Of a DNA stretch of 64,000 nt, positions 60,386 through 64,000 are shown in pieces. The stretch lies in NCBI RefSeq assembly GCF_036323735.1, contig NC_086036.1:17650064-17714063 (forward strand), in the 5' to 3' direction. The DNA comes from Rattus norvegicus (lineage: Eukaryota; Chordata; Mammalia; Rodentia; Muridae). The stretch's first letter is position 1. Each line of letters starts with the position of its first letter. The notes beneath the pieces were generated by a model. It saw only the letters and a list, made by a program, of their open reading frames with translations, did no database searches and was not told the DNA's origin. Made by a program: the position numbers and the translations under genes.

Positions 60386-60599
60386 TTGTAGAACTTTTAG
60401 AAATGGAGCCTAGTTGGAATAAGTGTGTTCTGAAAATGGAGGTCTTAGACATTACAATCTAGGCCAGCTTTCATCTCACAATTTGCTCTCTCTGCTTACC
60501 TCTCCCCCCAGAGGTGTGAACCAGCTGTCATGGAACCACCTGATGCCATCGTTTCCATCTGCCATGACAGACTGCAAACCCTCAAAGTTGACAAACCCA

Positions 60600-61000
60600 C
60601 CTTCCATTAAATTCCTTCCCTTCTTTTTTATTTTTCTCCTTAACTTTCTTCTTTCATTTTTTCATGATTTACATTTTTATTCACATTACATCTCAATCCC
60701 AACCCTGTCCCTCCTCTCCACCTAATCCTGTCCTTACAGATCCCTCCCTATTACCTCTCCCCTTCTCAGAGAAGGGGAAGTCCCCCTTGGGTACCATCCA
60801 GTCCTGGGACATCTGGCCCCAGAATGACTAAACACCACTTCTCCCAAGTGGGCAGTCCAGTGTAGGGGAAGGGAATCCAATGGAAGGCAACAGAGTTAGA
60901 AGGACAGTTCTTGCTCTCTCTAATTGTTAGGTGACTCACATGAAGATCGAGCTGAATATCTGCTACAAATGTGAAGGCAGGGGGCTAGCTATAGTTTCTT
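60600..61000 (-). mobile_element. Old L1 3'UTR fragment, minus strand
   Basis: A T-rich start, TTTACATTTTTATTCACATTAC, CCTCCCTATTACCTCTCCCCTTCTCAGAG, CCATCCAGTCCTGGGACATCTGG, AGTGTAGGGGAAGGGAATCCAA and TGACTCACATGAAGATCGAGCTG give the antisense order of an old murid L1 3'UTR. Non-coding, no TSD found. Confidence 0.75.
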
Positions 61001-62839
61001 CTTTTCAGGTATTAGGTTTACAGTGATAGTTAATACCTGTAATCCAATGTGGATTACCTGGTAATGAGTATTATTTTAAGCAATTCTTTGATTTTTTTAA
61101 CGTTGTGTATTTTGTCAAAGCTTTATTTAAAGACAATTTGTCCTGAGCTTTATTTAAAGACAATTGCTCAATTATATACATTTACCGGTGAGGACTTTCA
61201 AACCTCAGCCCCAGAACTGCTATCATTATGGTCCAGCCAGTGGTCCACAGTATAAGGCAAGGCTGTCTTCAGCATCACAGGATGTTTCACAGCAGCCATG
61301 ACAATTACTCAGTTGATGTTAGCGATGCTGCCTCACAGTATTGACAACAGGAAAATGTCTCCACATCTCCAGTCCTTACCAAATGTTTCTGGCATGTGGG
61401 GAGACAGAAAGAAGAGGCAAATTGATTGCTTTTGAGAATCACTGATAGATCTTTTGTTTGTCCAAACATTTCTTTGTCACACTGGATTCTCACAACAAAG
61501 CTATCAGGACATGTCTTGTTATCTCCCCTGGACAGAGAAAGAATTATAGATGCAAAGAGTTTTAGGTCTTTGGCTCCATAAAACACTTTATTGCTGGTGC
61601 TTGGGGTGTAATACCTTTCTGCCTATGTGTGCTGAGTGGAATGCATACTCACCACACTTCATAACTTTGTCTGGAGGAAAGCCTAGAAAGATAAAAGAGA
61701 GAGTGACACGAATGAAGAGACACAGAAATAATTTTCCTTCTGTTTAAGACTAAGTCGGTATTCCTCTTGGTGTACCAGATGTTCTACATTAAAAACCTTA
61801 TATACTACTTCTTGGTCCTGTCTAAAAGAAGGTGAATTATTTCTTTCTTGTGATTATTTCCGAGACATTTAAAAGCACAAGACTCAGTAGCAATGTCTCT
61901 CTTCAGTATATAATTTCCTTATATATGGTTTAAATACAAAAATACAAAGGAAGCAATGGGTAGCATCTGTTTCCATTCGACATCCTTGCCAGTGTCACTT
62001 TTCGTACATTGAATGTGTGTCCTACAAGCTGTGTGTCCACTCACTGTGTACTTATGTGCCTTTTCTGCACAAATATCCATCTATAAGTATAAAAATACAA
62101 ACCATGCAATTAATAGTTTTTTGTTTATTTTAAAATTTACAGAGGGACAAACCATTTTCCATTGTATTTATAAAAATTTAAAGGTAACATGATTGTGAGA
62201 CCCGTCATCTATAAATCATCTATAAATCATGTCTTTATATGATTATCTGTCTTTCATCTGGTTCTTTTGGCTTTCATGATATTCAGTTGAAGAATTATGC
62301 CGCATTTTGTGAATTTTTCATTAATGATCACTTTGCATAACTTTAACTTTACAGTGTTTCACTCTATGTTCCACTGAATATTTCTGAAACTATCTCACAA
62401 GACAAACATTATAGGTTTTCCAAGGGGCCAGACTGAGGTGTGGGAGAAAAAACACATACATTTTATAAAGTACATATATTTTGTATGTATAGAAACATAT
62501 AGCAATGCTCAGAGTATCCAAGTAGAGAAGATATATACTGTTCGAACTTTGAAACTTAACTAAGTAATATGGGAATTATAATGCATAGGAACATATGAGT
62601 TAACCCCGTTGGCTGAATATCTGCACAAATCCAGAAAAGTATAATGACTTTTGTGTTTCATGCAAAGGGAGCCAGGATGTATGTAGAGCCAGGTATGGTA
62701 AGGTGGGTGGTGTGCCTCAGGGGACCCATGCTGAGGCATCCATTCCCCCTGAGGTACCAGCCATATGATAGGTATACTGTAGCATAGAGTTTGTTTGAGG
62801 CATTGGAAGGGAATTTCAGAAAGGAGTAGAGGCAGAGAA

Positions 62840-62840
<1 letters not shown>
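61001..62840. other. Mostly unique non-coding sequence
   Basis: No exon recognised. AT-rich. A 21-bp direct repeat (CTTTATTTAAAGACAATT) occurs at 61121-61165, and a short ATCTATAAATC direct repeat at 62208-62230. Positions 61940-62060 could be a very old L1 remnant but this is not secure. Confidence 0.35.

Positions 62841-62870
<30 letters not shown>
62841..62870. repeat. (AC)15 microsatellite
   Basis: Perfect AC array. Confidence 0.96.
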
Positions 62871-62873
<3 letters not shown>

Positions 62874-63339
62874 GTGGAGAATAAAGACAGTAAAAGAGCA
62901 AGAGAATAAGAAAGTAAGAGAGAGAAGAGGGGTCAAAGAGCCCCTTCTATAGCAAGCCAGGCCTATCTGGCTTGTTGCTAGGTAACTGTTGGGTGGAGCC
63001 TAGGAGTGCTAGCAATGACTAATGTTTTTATATCAAAGCAAAACTTGTTCATTATTGCCAAACTAATCAGTGTAATATACTACTCTAACATCCCAATGAA
63101 GCAGCACATTGATACTGCAATTGTTGCAGAAAAAAAAAACATATATAGTCATCCACCTGTTAAAAACCCCCACATGCACAGGAGTAGAAGAGACCATCTT
63201 TACTTGATGAAGTGACTTTACCATAGTCCTACAGCTTACTTTATCTCAACGATGGAAACTGAATTATCTTTAAGACTTGGAGTCAGAGAATATTTTACTT
63301 ATCCATCTTAATCACTATCATGTTTGGAATGTTATCCGG
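62871..63339. other. Unique non-coding sequence
   Basis: Nothing recognised. Confidence 0.35.
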
Positions 63340-63594
63340 TGCAGGTACACATACATACATAGGCACACAGACATGCAGAAACACAAGCACACAAAAAGAC
63401 AGGCACAAACAAAAACACACAGGCATAAAGTCACACCAGCACAGACACACAGACACACAGGCACACAGACACACAAAAAGACACAGAGCAACACAAATAC
63501 ACAGACATACAGGCACACAGGCACACAAGAATAGAGACACACAGACACACTGGAACACAGGCACACAGACACACAAACACAAAGGCACACATAG

Positions 63595-63666
<72 letters not shown>

Positions 63667-63896
63667 ACACAGACATGCAGAAACACAAGCACACAAAAAG
63701 ACAGGCACAAACAAAAACACACAGGCATAAAGTCACACCAGCACAGACACACAGACACACAGGCACACAGACACACAAAAAGACACAGAGCAACACAAAT
63801 ACACAGACATACAGGCACACAGGCACACAAGAATAGAGACACACAGACACACTGGAACACAGGCACACAGACACACAAACACAAAGGCACACATAG

Positions 63897-63976
<80 letters not shown>
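63340..63976. repeat. CA-rich satellite-like DNA with an exact 302-bp tandem duplication
   Basis: A degenerate ACACAGGCACACAG-type minisatellite leads into (CT)n then (AC)n. The whole block is present twice. The copies start at the word ACATGCAGAAACACAAGC at 63371 and 63673, giving a 302-bp period. Apart from lengths of the (CT)n/(AC)n runs, the copies appear identical. The minus strand reads as long Cys/Val/Arg-Glu low-complexity frames with no gene character. Confidence 0.93.
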
Positions 63977-64000
63977 CAAGAGTGGAGAGACACAAGGAAG

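Noticed and set aside
63295..63995. Long minus-strand frames of 141 and 225 codons rich in Cys/Val and Arg-Glu repeats
   Set aside because: They are pure translation of CA/CT microsatellite and minisatellite DNA. There is no domain, start context or codon bias of a gene, and the matching plus strand is also open.

Overview
This window is mammalian genomic DNA, almost certainly from a rat (Rattus). The species call rests on three things seen in the sequence: an ID SINE (the BC1-RNA-derived family amplified mainly in rat), murine-type L1 retrotransposons whose ORF1 starts with MARGKRRNPSDRNQDYM and carries 66-bp coiled-coil repeats, and the murid SINEs B3 and B4. Overall the sequence is AT-rich, CpG-poor and studded with CA/TG, GA, TA, ATCT and CTTT microsatellites. 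I found no protein-coding gene exon I would stand behind. The window reads as a gene desert or a very large intron.

Layout. 1-3.7 kb: unique sequence, one rodent interspersed repeat and an (AC)n tract. 3.7-6.1 kb: a sense-strand, 5'-truncated L1 with target-site duplications (TSDs) and an antisense ID element inside it. 6.9-9.9 kb: an old minus-strand L1 split by a younger one. 9.9-14.7 kb: mostly unique. 14.7-21.15 kb: a near-full-length minus-strand L1 (5'UTR, ORF1, ORF2, 3'UTR) with a 16-bp TSD. 21.66-22.73 kb: a short L1 of the same family with a 14-bp TSD. 22.8-23.6 kb: an older L1 3'UTR. 23.6-47.9 kb: the largest relatively repeat-poor part. It holds B3/B4 and MIR SINEs, microsatellites, one L1 3' fragment (35.9 kb), a TSD-flanked 5'-truncated U6 snRNA pseudogene (42.9 kb), a 27-bp-period minisatellite (45.9-46.3 kb), and several ATTA/TAAT-rich stretches that look like candidate conserved non-coding elements. 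47.9-49.6 kb: a cluster of L1 fragments ending in a small inverted copy. 53.35-59.55 kb: a second long minus-strand L1, closely matching the 14.7-kb one. 60-61 kb: a B3 SINE and an old L1 3'UTR. 63.3-64 kb: CA/CT-rich satellite-like DNA containing an exact 302-bp-period tandem duplication.

How it works together. The only coding potential is retrotransposon-derived, and every L1 copy here is broken. The two long L1s carry different lesions, which are listed under their ORFs, so neither should be autonomous. L1 machinery (target-primed reverse transcription) explains most of the architecture: the L1 copies, the ID/B3/B4 SINEs and the U6 retrocopy. I found no undescribed biological system. The most interesting leftovers are the exact 302-bp duplication, the 27-bp minisatellite and the neighbouring ATTA-rich blocks, the TSD-flanked U6 copy, the inverted L1 fragment at 49.6 kb, and a few isolated splice-site-like signals. 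Family names for repeats come from recognition of their consensus features, not from a database search. Most repeat edges other than those with TSDs are good to about 20-50 bp.
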